From contig CAWIRC010000001.1 in the NCBI GenBank assembly GCA_963838495.1, forward strand, positions 1,860,001 to 1,924,000: a DNA stretch of 64,000 nt, written 5' to 3'. The translations under genes and the position numbers were made by a program. The notes under the pieces were generated by a model. That model was not told the DNA's origin. It was given only the letters and a program-made list of their open reading frames with translations, and did not search any database. Origin of the DNA: JBEKIK01 sp963838495 (lineage in GTDB: Bacteria; Planctomycetota; Planctomycetia; Pirellulales; Thermoguttaceae). Within the stretch, counting starts at the first letter, position 1, and every line of letters starts with the position of its first letter. This document shows, piece after piece, positions 35,799-43,637 of this stretch.

Positions 35799-36498
35799 TC
35801 AATCGTTTTCTAAAAACCTCCGGGCAGGGGCGGATCCCTCCGCGGTAAAAATCCCCGGCCATGCGGGATAATTTAAACAAACTCACGCTTTGCGGATCGG
35901 CGACCAAAAGGTTCGCTCCGATCGCGCTCAGATCGGCCTCGATATTGCCGGCGTTGCTTGCCAACACCGCCCGCACTCCTGCAAGCCGATTGGCCAAACA
36001 CATCGCCGCGGTCGTATGCGGCGTAAGCAGTATGCCCAAGGCGTCGCCCTTGGCCAGTTCGGCGGCCAATTGATCCGTAGCAGCCAGAATGCAGTCGGTC
36101 TTGCGGCATTCCGCCTTAATGCCTTCGCCCTGCAACGAACCGGCCAGCAGTTTCGGATCCATTTTCGTCCTGGCGGCGACGACCACCAATCTCAACGGCT
36201 TGGCCGACTGGCCTTTCGCTGGCGTGGCGCGTGACAATTCGATGTCTCGCTGCCGCAAGGCGTCGCGCACCGCCGGGGTGACCACCGCCTGCGGACCGAC
36301 AACCACGCGGCGAACTCCGCCAAGCTTGTCTCCGATGTCGTCCATCGTCACCAGGCGCGTCGACAGCACCAGTTCGCCGTTTGCCGGCTTCGATGCTAAA
36401 GCGGGCGCCGGTTCTTGCGGCGCGGATGCCGGCGCACGCTTTAACTCCGCGAGCACCTCGCGCACCACGCGTTCGATATCCGAGGGAATTTGCGTCAT
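35794..36498 (-). CDS. BMC-associated RpiB-like protein with N-terminal targeting helix
   Basis: 234 residues, function unknown. An N-terminal amphipathic helix (DIERVVREVLAELKRA) resembles a BMC encapsulation peptide. A linker and a segment RRVVVGPQAVVTPAVRDALR, like that in several EutQ/EutT-neighbour BMC proteins, follow. The C-terminal half (about 100-225) resembles ribose-5-phosphate isomerase B/LacAB, especially CLANRLAGVRAVLASNA, but the RpiB catalytic Cys region reads HTTAAMC and the rest is divergent. Start overlaps the stop of the preceding BMC-P gene (ATGA), so translation is coupled. It may act on a sugar phosphate or be a scaffold (inference). Confidence 0.7.
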   Translation of the reverse strand: MTQIPSDIERVVREVLAELKRAPASAPQEPAPALASKPANGELVLSTRLVTMDDIGDKLGGVRRVVVGPQAVVTPAVRDALRQRDIELSRATPAKGQSAKPLRLVVVAARTKMDPKLLAGSLQGEGIKAECRKTDCILAATDQLAAELAKGDALGILLTPHTTAAMCLANRLAGVRAVLASNAGNIEADLSAIGANLLVADPQSVSLFKLSRMAGDFYRGGIRPCPEVFRKRLT

Positions 36499-36755
36499 CG
36501 GTCCGGAATCCCCAGCACTGTCCAGCGAACCGGCGATTTGTCGTTTTTGAGCATTTCCCGTGCGCCGATGCCGTCGCTGGTAATCATCACCATCTCGCCC
36601 AGTCCCGCCCCCAGTTTATCGACCACCAGGATGGGATCGCCTTCGATCGAGCGCCCGTCGGCCTGCAAAGCCATGACCAAAAGCAGCTTCGTTCCTTCCA
36701 TGGAAGGATGCTTTAAGGTCGAGGTCGCTTTGCCCATCACTTTGGCGAGATACAT
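36495..36755 (-). CDS. BMC-P shell vertex protein (EutN/CcmL type)
   Basis: 86-residue EutN/CcmL protein: MYLAKVMGKATSTLKHPSM at the start, LLLVMALQADGR, then VVDKLGAGLGEMVMITSDG, the conserved pore-side loop. Complete and of normal length. Four-base overlap with the RpiB-like gene downstream and an 86-base repeat-filled gap to the aldehyde dehydrogenase upstream. Confidence 0.92.
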   Translation of the reverse strand: MYLAKVMGKATSTLKHPSMEGTKLLLVMALQADGRSIEGDPILVVDKLGAGLGEMVMITSDGIGAREMLKNDKSPVRWTVLGIPDR

Positions 36756-36763
36756 GGCTTATT

Positions 36764-36830
36764 AGTTTTCAGTTATCAGTTTTCTGTTGTCTGTTTTATC
36801 TCATTCCCACGCTCCGCGTGGGAACCAGTC
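36764..36830. repeat. TCAGTTATCAG repeats and a TTCCCACG hairpin
   Basis: TTTTCAGTTATCAGTTTTCT-type direct repeats, followed at 36804-36827 by ATTCCCACGCTCCGCGTGGG, a hairpin with a GCTCC loop. The latter family recurs at 61008-61180. Lies in the gap between the aldehyde dehydrogenase and BMC-P genes. Confidence 0.7.
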
Positions 36831-36841
36831 AACATTTATTT

Positions 36842-38278
36842 TCATTTCCCCAAAATTCTCAAATCGTCGATCATCGCGCAGCGGCGTTCGCGGGTGAAGG
36901 TGAGCGGCGTGGTGATGCCCTCGCCGGTCGGGCCGGCGATGGAGAAGGACAGGTATCCTTCGCCGCCCAGTCCCAAGCCCGCCGTGCACGCGCCGTTTTT
37001 CACGAAAATCGTGGTGTCCAGGGCCTTGCCCATCTTGGTCATGTTGTGGACGTTGGTCGAATGGATGATGGCCGTGTGGCGAAAACCATGCTCGCTCAGG
37101 CGCGCCTTTTCGATGGCTTCATCCACATTGCGGCAGCGGACAAACGGCAAAAACGGCATCATCTGTTCCACGGGCACAAAGGGATTCGATTCGTCGGTTT
37201 CGCCGAAAAGGATTTCCGTGTTGGCCGGAACCGTTTTTCCCGCGGCTTTGGCAAGCACGGCGGCGTCCTGGCCGATAAAATCCTTGTGCGGCACGTCGTG
37301 TTTTTTTTCGCCCTCGCCCACCGAGACGATGGCGGCCTTGGTCAAGGCCGCGATTTCCGCCGCCCTGAGCCTCACGGCCCCGGCGCGTTCCATGGCGGAC
37401 ATCATGGCGTCGAACACTCTTTCCACCACAAAAACCTGTTTCTCGGAAATGCACAACAGGTTGTTGTCGTAAGCGCCGCCTTGAATGATGCACCGGGCAG
37501 CGCGGTCCAGGTCGGCGGTCTCATCGACCACCACCGGCGGATTGCCCGGCCCGGCCACGATCGCCCGCTTGGCCTGCTGCATGGCCGCCTTGGCCACCGC
37601 CGGCCCGCCCGTGACGCACAGCAGGTTGATGTCCGGATGCTTGAAAATCGCATTGGCCGAATCCAGCGTTGGTTCGGTAATAATGCAGATCAGGTTGTCG
37701 ATGCCCAGGTCTTTGCTTATCGCCTCGTTGTAGCGCCGCACGCCCTCGGCAGCCACGCGCTTGCCGCTGGGGTGCGGGTTGAATACAACCGTGTTGCCGG
37801 CGGCGATCATCGAAACCGCGTTGCCCGTAAGCGTGGGCAGCGAATGGGTGACCGGCGTTATCGCCCCGATCACGCCGAACGGGGCGTGTTCGATAACGGC
37901 CAGTCCGTGATCGCCGGAAAACACCTCGCTGCGCAAAAATTCCACGCCCAGCGAACGCTCGCCCAGGATTTTCAGCTTCTCGATTTTATGCTCCAGCCGG
38001 CCGATCTTGGTCTCTTCCATCTCCATGGTGCCCAGTTCCACGCACTGGTCGATGGCAATGCGGCGGATGTGGCCAATGATGCGGTTCCGCTCTTCCAGCG
38101 TGCGGCGGGAAAGCTGTTCAAAGGCCTCCCGTGCGGCGGTAACAGCCTGGTTCACGTCGGTGAACAAACCCAATCGGCCTTGGCGCCCGTCGCCCGTATG
38201 GGTGCCCGAGCCGTTCGCGCCCAGCCGTGTAATCACCTGTTCCACAACACTGCGGATGAATTTTTCGTCGACTTGCAT
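36842..38278 (-). CDS. CoA-acylating aldehyde dehydrogenase (PduP/EutE type) with encapsulation peptide
   Basis: Oxidises lactaldehyde (or propanal-type aldehydes) with NAD and CoA to the acyl-CoA inside the BMC lumen. Residues 1-19 form an amphipathic targeting helix (DEKFIRSVVEQVITRLG) as in PduP. The ALDH core shows APFGVIGAITPVTHSLPT, GNTVVFNPHPSGK, VTGGPAVAKAA, GPGNPPVVVDE and the catalytic Cys in YDNNLLCISEKQ. 478 residues, normal length. The next gene upstream is a BMC-P. The start ATG at 38278 exposes the targeting helix at the very N-terminus, which supports it. Confidence 0.93.
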   Translation of the reverse strand: MQVDEKFIRSVVEQVITRLGANGSGTHTGDGRQGRLGLFTDVNQAVTAAREAFEQLSRRTLEERNRIIGHIRRIAIDQCVELGTMEMEETKIGRLEHKIEKLKILGERSLGVEFLRSEVFSGDHGLAVIEHAPFGVIGAITPVTHSLPTLTGNAVSMIAAGNTVVFNPHPSGKRVAAEGVRRYNEAISKDLGIDNLICIITEPTLDSANAIFKHPDINLLCVTGGPAVAKAAMQQAKRAIVAGPGNPPVVVDETADLDRAARCIIQGGAYDNNLLCISEKQVFVVERVFDAMMSAMERAGAVRLRAAEIAALTKAAIVSVGEGEKKHDVPHKDFIGQDAAVLAKAAGKTVPANTEILFGETDESNPFVPVEQMMPFLPFVRCRNVDEAIEKARLSEHGFRHTAIIHSTNVHNMTKMGKALDTTIFVKNGACTAGLGLGGEGYLSFSIAGPTGEGITTPLTFTRERRCAMIDDLRILGK

Positions 38279-38294
38279 GGTTAATTCTCTCTTT

Positions 38295-38382
38295 GGCCAT
38301 CAGCTTTCAGCTTTCAGCGATCAGCAAACTGAGTGACTGGCTGACGGCTGATATCTGATAGCTGACTGCTGATTGCTGATTG
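38295..38382. repeat. AGCTTTCAGC/GCTGATAGC repeat cluster
   Basis: Opposed units CAGCTTTCAGCTTTCAGCG and GACGGCTGATATCTGATAGC, then TGCTGATTGCTGATTGC. It fills the gap between the first BMC-P and the aldehyde dehydrogenase. Confidence 0.75.
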
Positions 38383-38694
38383 CTATTTATCCTTTTGATA
38401 CACGCACGATTGCCCCACGTGCACCGAATCGATGATGCCGATGATCACGGTATCGACCGGCAGGTTTTTGGTCTCGGGAGTCAGCCGGGCGCTGGAGCCC
38501 TGGGTAATCATTACGAACTCGCCTTCGCCCGCCCCCACCGTATCGACCGCCACCAGCGATCGGCCCGTGGTTACGAGCGAATCGCGGTTCTGCGGATCGA
38601 GGCGGTAAGGCTCGACGAGCAGCATCTTGTGCCCTTTCATCGTCGACACTTTTTGCGTGGCCACGAGCGACCCGGTTACTTTGGCGATAAACAT
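38383..38694 (-). CDS. BMC-P shell vertex protein (EutN/CcmL type)
   Basis: 103-residue EutN/CcmL protein: MFIAKVTGSLVATQKVSTM, LLVEPYRLDPQN, then VAVDTVGAGEGEFVMITQGS and a C-terminal strand with VDTVIIGIIDSVHV. Slightly longer than the other two paralogues at its C-terminus. The three BMC-P genes differ enough that they are not recent duplicates. Confidence 0.93.
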   Translation of the reverse strand: MFIAKVTGSLVATQKVSTMKGHKMLLVEPYRLDPQNRDSLVTTGRSLVAVDTVGAGEGEFVMITQGSSARLTPETKNLPVDTVIIGIIDSVHVGQSCVYQKDK

Positions 38695-38744
38695 GATTCA
38701 ACTCCGCATTGACTTCGTAGTTGGGATGACAGTTTAATGTCGTT

Positions 38745-38775
38745 GTTGGGATGACAGTTTAACTGTCATCCCAAC
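38745..38775. repeat. 15-bp-arm perfect hairpin between ackA and BMC-P
   Basis: GTTGGGATGACAGTT, one T, then AACTGTCATCCCAAC: 15-bp perfect arms with a single central base. A partial direct copy (TTGGGATGACAGTTTAATG) lies just before it. The same design with two base changes per arm is at 41613-41643. Confidence 0.88.
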
Positions 38776-38799
38776 GGAATTTTATCCCAACGGAATTTT

Positions 38800-39992
38800 T
38801 CACTTTTTCTTCCCCGATAAAAACTCCGCCGCCATTCGGGCGACGATCAATTCTTCATTAGTAGGCATGACCCAAACTTGCACTTTACTAGTTTCCGCGC
38901 TGACTTTCGCCTCGCCCTTGGCCGATTTATTGACTTTCTGATCGAGGACGATTCCCAGGCCCTCCAGGTTTTCGAGCACTGCCGTGCGGATGCCGGGACG
39001 ATTTTCGCCGATGCCGCCCGTAAACACGATCACATCGGCTCCGCCCAGCTCGACCATGTAGGCCCCCAAATAGTGCCGCACGCTCGTGGTAAACACGTCC
39101 AGGGCCAATTTTGCCCGAGAGTTGCCCGCTTTGGCGGCCTGGTCAATGTCGCGCAGGTCGCCGCTTATGCCGCTTACACCCAAAAGCCCAGACTGATTTG
39201 CCAGCACGTCAAGCACTTCTTCCAGCGACTTCCCGGTCCCCTCAACAAGCACAGGCAGTGCAAAGGGATCGAAATCGCCCACCCGATTGTTCTGCGGCAA
39301 ACCGTTCTGCGGGCTGAAACCCATACTGGTCGCCACGCTTCTTCCGTCCTTGATCGCGCACAGCGAACTCGATCCGCCCAGGTGGCAGGAAATAATGCGT
39401 AAGTTCTTGCGGCCTAAAAGCTGGGCGGTGCGCTCGGCTATGTATCGATGGCTGGCGCCGTGAAATCCATATCGCTTTACCAGAAACTTTTCCGACCATT
39501 CATAAGGAATGGCGTAGTAGCGGTTGTGCTGTGGAATTGTTTTGTGAAAATCGGTTTCGAAAACCGCCACCAAAGGAATTTCCGGCAGTTTTTCGGCCAA
39601 AAGGCGCATGGCGTTTATGTAAGGCGGATTATGGGCCGGCGCAGCCGCGCCCACTTCCTCCATGGCCGAGAGCACGTCATCGTCAACCAGCCTGACTCCG
39701 CTCAACCGGCCGCCATGCACGGTCTTAAAAGCGATTGCCGAAAGCTCCCCGGCTTGTTTCAGGCACCCGATCTCGGTATCGGTCAGTTGAGCCAGGCATT
39801 GGCGGACCGCTTCGGCATGGTCGGGCACGCGGATCATCTTTTCCCGGCGATTCTCACCGATTTCCAGAACGCACTTGCTCTCTGCCGAGCCGATCCGCTC
39901 GATGCGCCCGGCGCAAGCTGAATATCCCCGTTTATGTCGAACAAACGGTACTTGAAACTCGTCGAACCAAGGTTGGCCACCAGGACCTTCAT
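38800..39992 (-). CDS. ackA: Acetate/propionate (lactate-type acyl) kinase, one frameshift
   Basis: Makes ATP from the acyl phosphate formed by PduL. ATG at 39992 gives MKVLVANLGSTSFKYRLFD, the acetokinase phosphate-binding N-terminus (family motif NxGSSSxK). One base is missing at 39905-39914; beyond it the frame reads GRIERIGSAESK and continues intact: YGFHGASHRYIAER, ISCHLGGSSSLCAI, MGFSPQNGLPQNNRVGDFDP, FTGGIGENRPGIR. The corrected length is 397 residues, normal for the family. It lies between BMC-H and BMC-P genes, so the substrate is probably lactyl or propionyl phosphate from the compartment. Confidence 0.92.
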
Positions 39993-40084
39993 GGCATCCT
40001 TTCTCGATGAGGGATCGGAGTCTGGTGATTGGGAATTAGACCCGCAGAGCCAATCCCCAATCCCTAATCCCCAATCCCTATCCT

Positions 40085-40354
40085 TTAGGACAAATAGGCG
40101 GCAACCACGCCTTCAGCCGGGCGGGGAATAATGTGGCTGGCCACCAGCTCGCCGACCTGCGAGGCCGCGGCTGCGCCCGCCTCGACCGCCGCACGAACGC
40201 TGCCCACGTCGCCGCGGACAACCGTGGTCACCAATCCGCCGCCGATCTGAACGCGCTTGAGAATCCGTACGTTGGCCGCCTTGGCCATGGCGTCGGTCGC
40301 TTCCACGAGCGCGACCAGTCCTTTCGTTTCCAACAATCCAATGGCGTCTTGCAT
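40085..40354 (-). CDS. BMC-H shell protein (hexamer)
   Basis: Single BMC domain, 89 residues: MQDAIGLLETKGLVALVEAT, the canonical AIGLxETKGLVALVEAxDAM start, RVQIGGGLVTTVVRGDVGSV with the GGG-type pore region, and the terminal HIIPRPAEGV. It forms the hexagonal facets of the shell with the paralogue at 40447. Minimal length, no extension. Confidence 0.95.
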   Translation of the reverse strand: MQDAIGLLETKGLVALVEATDAMAKAANVRILKRVQIGGGLVTTVVRGDVGSVRAAVEAGAAAASQVGELVASHIIPRPAEGVVAAYLS

Positions 40355-40416
40355 AGGAGGTAATACCTTTCTTCGCTAAGATAGTTTGTTACAAATGTCT
40401 AAATCGTGAATCGTTA

Positions 40417-40441
40417 TAGGACGACTTTAAAAGTCGTCCTA
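40417..40441. repeat. 12-bp-arm perfect hairpin between the two BMC-H genes
   Basis: TAGGACGACTTT, one A, AAAGTCGTCCTA. Perfect dyad in the gap between the two shell genes; no T run follows on the coding strand, so processing or stability is as likely as termination. Confidence 0.85.
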
Positions 40442-40446
40442 CTACT

Positions 40447-40752
40447 TTAATCGGCCGAGGCACGCTTGACTTGCTCCGGCAGGACCACTTCCAGGTCTTC
40501 GTGCGGGCGGGGAATAACCTGCACGCTCACGACCTCTCCGATGCGCCCACCGGCTGCGGCGCCGGCATCCGTTGCGGCCTTGACCGCGGCCACGTCGCCG
40601 GTCACAAACGCGCTGACCAGGCCCGAGCCCACCTTGTCCCAGCCCACGAATTCCACGTTGGCTGCCTTCAACATCGCGTCGCTGGCCTCGACCAGGGTCA
40701 CAAAACCCTTGGTTTCGATCATGCCCAACGCTTCCATCACTTTTTTTGCCAT
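40447..40752 (-). CDS. BMC-H shell protein (hexamer), longer paralogue
   Basis: 101-residue single BMC domain: MEALGMIETKGFVTLVEASD, the pore segment WDKVGSGLVSAFVTGDVAAV, VQVIPRPHEDLE and a short C-terminal extension (PEQVKRASAD). About half identical by eye to the paralogue downstream. RBS upstream of the ATG at 40752 is TCCTGGAG-like on the coding strand (CTGGAGAATATCAACC). Confidence 0.95.
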   Translation of the reverse strand: MAKKVMEALGMIETKGFVTLVEASDAMLKAANVEFVGWDKVGSGLVSAFVTGDVAAVKAATDAGAAAGGRIGEVVSVQVIPRPHEDLEVVLPEQVKRASAD

Positions 40753-40779
40753 GGTTGATATTCTCCAGGAATAAAGTTT

Positions 40780-40882
40780 ACTGTTTACAGTTCACAGTTT
40801 TCAGTTCTCGGTTTGCAGTTCACAGTTTTCAGTTTACATAGAATTGTTCGAGAACTGTAAACTGTTAACTGTCAACTGTTAA
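40780..40882. repeat. CAGTTTTCAGTT / AACTGTTAACTG inverted repeat cluster
   Basis: Several ACAGTTCACAGTTTTCAGT-type units are followed by their reverse complements (GAACTGTAAACTGTTAACTG). It fills the gap between PduL and the first BMC-H gene and can fold into a long imperfect hairpin. Related units at 41548-41590. Confidence 0.75.
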
Positions 40883-41545
40883 CTACTTAAACAACTCCAC
40901 TTTCGTCGCATGATCGATGTCGCAGGCGTTGCCCTCGTCGGTGTCGATGTGCACTTCCAGCTTGATTTTCTTGCCCACCCGGACCAGCAAATTCTCGAAT
41001 ACCGTTGGGCAGGAAGAAAATACCCGGAGCGACATCAAATCCCCGTCTTTCACGCCGTAAAACTGGGCGTCCGCCGGCCCCATGTGCACGTGCCGTTCCG
41101 CGCGGATCACGCCCTTTTTCAGTTCCACTACGCCCTTGGGCCCGACCATAACGCAGCCCGGCGTGCCTTCGATGTTCCCGCTGGGCCGAACCGGAATATC
41201 CAGCCCCAGCGATATGCTGTCGGTAAAGGCCAATTCCACCTGACTTTCCGGACGCGTGGGTCCAAGCACCCGTACCGTGGGCAACATCCTCCGCTTCGGT
41301 CCGACGATCATCACGGTCTCTTCCGCGGCATAATAGCCGTCCTGGTACAGATCCTTCATCACCGTCAGCTTGTGCCCGGGCCCGAACAGTGTCTCCACGT
41401 CCTCGTCGGTCAGATGCGCGTGCCGGGCGGAAACGCTTATCACCAGGTTCGGCTTGCCCGGCGGCTCGCCCACCTGGGCCAGCACGATCTCACGGACGAT
41501 CTGCTCGATTAGTTTTCGTTCAATAGGCGGTGCGGCAATGCTCAT
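40883..41545 (-). CDS. pduL: BMC phosphate propanoyltransferase (PduL) with encapsulation peptide
   Basis: Transfers the acyl group from CoA to phosphate in the BMC lumen, recycling CoA. Two PduL domains with the zinc-binding motifs SARHAHLTDED, AERHVHMGPADA and VHIDTDEGNACD; SGNIEGTPGCVMVGPKG is also typical. Residues 8-27 (IERKLIEQIVREIVLAQVG) form the N-terminal targeting helix. Length is 220. The position directly after the regulator and before the shell genes is as in known planctomycete loci. Confidence 0.94.
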   Translation of the reverse strand: MSIAAPPIERKLIEQIVREIVLAQVGEPPGKPNLVISVSARHAHLTDEDVETLFGPGHKLTVMKDLYQDGYYAAEETVMIVGPKRRMLPTVRVLGPTRPESQVELAFTDSISLGLDIPVRPSGNIEGTPGCVMVGPKGVVELKKGVIRAERHVHMGPADAQFYGVKDGDLMSLRVFSSCPTVFENLLVRVGKKIKLEVHIDTDEGNACDIDHATKVELFK

Positions 41546-41612
41546 GGTTGAAGTTGACAGTTGTCAATTTACAGTTTTCAGTTTTCGATTTAGCCGCGAT
41601 CAGCAGGCATCT

Positions 41613-41643
41613 GTTGGGGCGACAGTTGAACTGTCGCCCCAAC
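41613..41643. repeat. 15-bp-arm perfect hairpin between the regulator and pduL
   Basis: GTTGGGGCGACAGTT, one G, AACTGTCGCCCCAAC. It has the same architecture as 38745-38775, with two paired base changes in each arm, so base pairing is conserved between the two copies. Confidence 0.88.
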
Positions 41644-41661
41644 AAAATCATTTATCTGTTT

Positions 41662-42423
41662 TCAATTTTCTGCCACGTGCAATTTCACGCCGGCTGCTGC
41701 TATTTTTTCTTTCCACTTGGGGTCGATCCCGCTGTCCACCACTACGTGATCGACTTCGGCCAGGGGGCACAAATGCGTCAAACTCTGGCGGCCGAACTTC
41801 GAGCTGTCGGCCACGACGATCACCTCGTCGGCCGCCTGCATCATCTGCTGTTCGGCCTCCACGATCAGTAAGTTGTTGTTGAAAAAACCTTCCTCGTTGA
41901 TCCCGGCCACGCTCAGAATGGTCTTGCGGACCCGGACCTGCGACAGCATTTCGACGGCATAAGGCCCCCGGGCAACGCCCGTGCGCGGACATATATTGCC
42001 GCCTACCAATACTAGGTCGCTCATGGTATCCGAGGCGAATAAATTAGCCACCGGCAGCGAGGTGGTAACCACGTGAATCGGCCGGCCAACCAGCAATCTT
42101 GCTACCTCATAGGTGGTGCTGCCACCATCCAATAGTATGGTATCGCCGTCCTCGACCAATTCGACTGCCCTAGCGGCGATGGCCTTTTTCTGTTCCCATT
42201 GCAGGCCCTGACGGGCATCGAAATGAGGCAGTTTTGGCGATGCCCCAGTGTATAGAACCCCGCCGTGAATCCGCCTGGCGCAGCCCTGGTTTTCCAAATA
42301 GTCCAAGTCCCGCCTGACAGTCGATTCTGATACCTCCAGCGTCTCGGCCAATTCCGGCAGCGAGGCGAAACGCCCCATCCGCACAAGTTCCAGCAGTCGA
42401 TTGCGACGTTCTTCCACGAGCAT
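41662..42423 (-). CDS. DeoR-family transcriptional regulator of the BMC operon
   Basis: 253 residues. N-terminal winged helix-turn-helix (RRNRLLELVRMGRFASLPEL, LEVSESTVRRDLDYLENQG) and a C-terminal DeoRC sensor domain (GDTILLDGGSTTYEVARLL, VTTSLPVANLFA, LVGGNICPRTGVARGP), a fold that binds sugar phosphates. As first gene of the operon it probably represses it and is relieved by a sugar phosphate such as fuculose/rhamnulose 1-phosphate or dihydroxyacetone phosphate (inference). A promoter and a palindrome lie just upstream. Confidence 0.92.
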   Translation of the reverse strand: MLVEERRNRLLELVRMGRFASLPELAETLEVSESTVRRDLDYLENQGCARRIHGGVLYTGASPKLPHFDARQGLQWEQKKAIAARAVELVEDGDTILLDGGSTTYEVARLLVGRPIHVVTTSLPVANLFASDTMSDLVLVGGNICPRTGVARGPYAVEMLSQVRVRKTILSVAGINEEGFFNNNLLIVEAEQQMMQAADEVIVVADSSKFGRQSLTHLCPLAEVDHVVVDSGIDPKWKEKIAAAGVKLHVAEN

Positions 42424-42467
42424 GGCTTGATTGTCCTTAAATATCCTCGCCAGGGCCCCTATTTCAC

Positions 42468-42495
42468 ATTATGCCATATTTATAAAATGTATCAA
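42468..42495 (-). promoter_or_regulatory. Sigma-70-type promoter of the BMC operon
   Basis: On the minus strand TTGATA (42495-42490) and CATAAT (42473-42468) are 16 bases apart, about 45 bases before the regulator's ATG. The region is strikingly AT-rich compared with the flanking genes. Confidence 0.65.
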
Positions 42496-42514
42496 GTAAA
42501 TTCTTCCATTAATA

Positions 42515-42530
42515 TGGTAGAATTCTATCA
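42515..42530. promoter_or_regulatory. Palindrome, candidate operator for the DeoR regulator
   Basis: TGGTAGAATTCTATCA: 14 of 16 positions are symmetrical. It lies 20 bases upstream of the -35 of the operon promoter. Autoregulation by the DeoR protein is plausible but not shown. Confidence 0.45.
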
Positions 42531-42667
42531 TTATTTGGAACAATCCTCTCAACAGCCCGAAACCCGATTTTTATATTCTTCCGGCAAGACTTGTTACATA
42601 TCAGCCCCCCCTAATGAGTGCACGGGGAATGCTAGAAAAGCATTTAAAACTAGGATTATCCGAACGT

Positions 42668-43543
42668 TTAAAGCTTTTTAAGAAAGTCTTCCAAGGCCTC
42701 AAAGAACTTGTCCGGCGGCGGGTCGTTGTGGTCGTGGTGCGGAAAGACCAGCAATTGCTTGGGTTCATTGGCCGCATCGAAGAGTTTTTTGCCGAACTGG
42801 AAAGGCACAATCGTGTCGGCCTGACCGTGCATATCCAGCAGCGGGCCTTTGTAATTTGCAATCTGCCCCAGGGCATCCAAACGTGTGTGCATCAGCAGGC
42901 GGACGGGCAGAAGCGGATAGTGATACGCCGCGATGTCTGGAGCGCTGGTAAAAGTGCCGATAAGCACCAGACCCTTTGCCCCGTCTTTGGCGGCCAGATC
43001 GACGGCCACTGCGCCGCCCAGCGACTCGCCCATCACGACTATGTCTTTTTCGGCGATTTTTTCACGATTGGCCAACCAGGCGCGGGCGGCCCGGGCGTCG
43101 GACAGAATGCCTTTTTCATTGGGCTTGCCCGCGCTCCGTCCATAGCCGCGGTAGTCGAACACCAGGACCGAAGCCCCCACGACGTTGTGCAATATTTCCA
43201 GGATGTCGGCGCGATCAGTGACATTTCCCGCGTTGCCGTGGCAAAAAAGGATGATTGCCGCGGGTTTTTCACGGGGAACGTACCAGCCGTGGAGTTTTAT
43301 TCCGTCCGCCGCTTGAAACCAGGCGTCCTCGAACTCCAGGCCCCGCGGCTTCCAGTCGCCTTCAGGATATTTGGATGGAAAGTAAATTAGCGATTCTTCG
43401 AGAAACATCATACACACCACGATTAAAAGATAGATGGCCAACGCGGTAAAGATCAGCCTGAGCGTCCGCCGCTTCCATGGCTTTTTTACACATTCAACCG
43501 TGTGCCCTTCAGGATTGGAAGGGGCGGCGGGATTATTTTCCAC
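42668..43543 (-). CDS. Membrane-anchored alpha/beta hydrolase (ABHD13/BEM46-like)
   Basis: 291 residues. One N-terminal membrane helix (about 29-48, LIFTALAIYLLIVVCMMFL) anchors an alpha/beta hydrolase domain. Catalytic Ser lies in VMGESLGGAVAV, oxyanion motif FCHGNAGN, the Asp in MHGQADTIVPF, and the His in FPHHDHND. The family includes serine esterases/thioesterases of unknown natural substrate. It reads away from the BMC promoter region and is not part of the operon. About 240 bases separate it from the DeoR start. Confidence 0.87.
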   Translation of the reverse strand: MENNPAAPSNPEGHTVECVKKPWKRRTLRLIFTALAIYLLIVVCMMFLEESLIYFPSKYPEGDWKPRGLEFEDAWFQAADGIKLHGWYVPREKPAAIILFCHGNAGNVTDRADILEILHNVVGASVLVFDYRGYGRSAGKPNEKGILSDARAARAWLANREKIAEKDIVVMGESLGGAVAVDLAAKDGAKGLVLIGTFTSAPDIAAYHYPLLPVRLLMHTRLDALGQIANYKGPLLDMHGQADTIVPFQFGKKLFDAANEPKQLLVFPHHDHNDPPPDKFFEALEDFLKKL

Positions 43544-43580
43544 GGTAAATCATCTAAAAAAGCAAGTGAAATCCAAGTTC

Positions 43581-43609
43581 CAAGCCCACGGGTTGCAACC
43601 CTTGGGCTT
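43581..43609. repeat. Near-palindrome, second copy of the CAAGCCCA-GGGTTG family
   Basis: CAAGCCCACGGGTTG then CAACCCTTGGGCTT. Two mismatches from perfect symmetry; compare the perfect copy at 34413-34442. Confidence 0.75.
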
Positions 43610-43637
43610 AACGACAATTCAAGGCCGTAAATTGAAC

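Noticed and set aside
35378..41643. CRISPR array in the BMC operon gaps
   Set aside because: Repeats are clustered but irregular in length and spacing, are dyads rather than direct repeats with unique spacers, and no cas gene is present.
42427..42681. 84-codon plus-strand frame upstream of the BMC regulator
   Set aside because: It covers the AT-rich promoter and operator region, has no ribosome-binding site and overlaps the end of the hydrolase gene on the other strand.
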